Source: Lyngbya sp. PCC 8106
GTDB lineage: Bacteria > Cyanobacteriota > Cyanobacteriia > Cyanobacteriales > Microcoleaceae
Direction: 5' to 3'
Assembly: GCF_000169095.1 (NCBI RefSeq)
Contig: NZ_AAVU01000028.1
Span: 1-64,000 of the forward strand
DNA length: 64,000 bases
Positions 63,073-64,000 of the stretch are shown one piece after another. Numbering within the stretch: the stretch's first letter is position 1; each line of letters opens with the position of its first letter. The notes below the pieces were generated by a model that did not search any database, was not told where the DNA came from, and saw only the letters and a program-made list of their open reading frames with translations. A program made the translations under genes and the position numbers.

Positions 63073-64000
63073 TAGAGTTGTTGCGACGGCACTGGAATTA
63101 CGCACTCGGTCAGCGTCTAGACTGGTTAATGAGAACCCGTTGTTATGTAGATCGATGCTCGATAGTTTCATGCCCTATTGGTGAGATCCCTGCAAGAGTT
63201 GATTATTACTCTCAGCAATCAGAACTCAAGGAAACCAAAAAGCTTTTTCCCGACTACAAAGAGATTTATTCTGAAGTTCAACAGATTAACTTACAACGAC
63301 TTAAGAAATCTTGGGAACGTTGGTTAATCCCGGACAAGTCGGGGAAACGTGGTGGTAAACCTCGGTTTAAGAAAGTAGGTTTTTTAAGATCATTTGGTTT
63401 CAGTCGGGTAAATCATGCTAAAGCTGCCATAAAGTTTGATGGAAAAAACATCATTACAACTCGAATCGGTATTATACCTGTTGTTGTTCATCGACCTATT
63501 CCTAATGGTTTTGTAATCAAGACAGCAACAATTATAAAAAAAGCCGATGGTTGGTATGTTGCTTTCAGTTTAAAAGATGATTCTGTTCCCGAATTAATAC
63601 CAGTTGAACAAATCAAAACTGGGGTTGGTATCGATGTTGGTTTAAAGGAATTAGCTGTTACATCATCTGGTGAAACTTTTCCTTTTAAACGTTTTTACCG
63701 TAATGCTCAAGCTCAACTAGCGACGTCGCAACGAAGGTTATCAAGGAAGCAGAAACGTTCTAAGAACTACCTAAAACAACTCAACCGAGTTCAAAGAATT
63801 CATCAAAAAATACAGCGACAACGTAAAGAACAGCATTATAAAATAGCTCATTCTTTGGTTGATCGATACGACTTGATTGCTGTTGAGGATTTGAACATTA
63901 AAGGGTTGGCACGGACACCTTTAGGTAAATCTATTCTTGATGCGGGATGGGGAGGATTTTTAACAATATTGGAAGCAGTAGCGGTAAAACGCGGCGTTCA
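63073..64000 (+). CDS. tnpB: tnpB exon 2, RNA-guided nuclease TnpB (runs past the window end)
   Basis: In the frame set by exon 1 the sequence is open from 63073 to base 64000 (309 codons): LELLRRHWNYALG, then the middle, GIDVGLKELAVTSSGE with the RuvC-I aspartate, AVEDLNIKGL with the RuvC-II glutamate, and ILDAGWGGFLTILE before the end. The zinc ribbon and RuvC-III lie outside the window. With exon 1 it gives 331 codons so far, all uninterrupted. It should be a functional TnpB if the intron splices. Confidence 0.88.

Larger units (their letters stand above)
60090..64000. mobile_element. IS605-like element (divergent tnpA/tnpB) carrying a group II intron; right end outside window
   Basis: The left boundary is placed near 60090, where homology to the older tnpB fragment stops. 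Then come a hairpin, tnpA on the minus strand, tnpB on the plus strand starting 29 bases from it, and the intron inside tnpB. Divergent tnpA/tnpB is the arrangement of IS605 itself. The right end is beyond base 64000. Confidence 0.7.

Overview
The window looks like a chromosomal segment of a filamentous, non-heterocystous cyanobacterium of the Oscillatoriales (Lyngbya/Limnoraphis-like by inference). The evidence is an AT-rich genome with many copies of the HIP1 octamer GCGATCGC (for example near 14072, 16361, 17680, 32031, 50692 and 55920). There are also cyanobacterial families: a Psb28-type photosystem II factor, a CBS-CP12 fusion, a CpcT/CpeT-fold protein, DUF760, DUF2358 and DUF4359 proteins, a short-form HisG, and SLH and RTX proteins. 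A BCCT betaine transporter next to a tandem universal stress protein suggests salt or osmotic stress (inference).

Layout. 1-8.4 kb: two paralogous polytopic membrane proteins (the first cut by the window start) flank the BCCT transporter, the universal stress protein and a small exported protein; thiO and a small membrane protein follow. 8.4-14.8 kb: a large gap, a tiny secreted protein, and a 1691-residue STAND ATPase with TPR-like and WD40 regions, followed by a G-rich 8-bp tandem repeat. 15-23.8 kb: TetR regulator, alpha/beta hydrolase, SLH protein, then a run of minus-strand housekeeping or unknown genes. 23.9-31.6 kb: RTX serine protease, rhodanese, DUF760, DUF2358, pentapeptide protein, CBS-CP12, exported CpcT/CpeT-like protein, M48 peptidase, DUF4359. 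31.8-43 kb: thioredoxin-like protein, phosphoesterase, DUF29, methyltransferase, OmpR regulator, GST, hisG, a broken gene, ABC exporter, dehydrogenase, histidine kinase, GNAT. 43.3-50.2 kb: exported proteins, a dead tnpB, DUF1400 hydrolase, ureidoglycolate lyase-like protein, Psb28-like protein, NB-ARC protein. 50.5-55.9 kb: an RTX/PPC secreted protein, a run of small exported proteins, and toxin-antitoxin genes. 56-59.7 kb: a DNA cytosine methyltransferase without a visible restriction partner, miaB and a lipoprotein-like gene.

The right end (59.7-64.0 kb) is a nested mobile region and the most striking part of the window. An old tnpB fragment (minus) abuts an IS605-like element with divergent tnpA (minus) and tnpB (plus). 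That tnpB is split after its 22nd codon by a 2.4-kb group II intron encoding a reverse transcriptase/maturase with an HNH domain. Joining the two flanks at the predicted splice sites restores one open TnpB frame that continues past the window end and keeps its first two RuvC catalytic motifs.

No tRNA, rRNA or CRISPR array was seen. Assignments come from reading motifs by eye; no database search was run.
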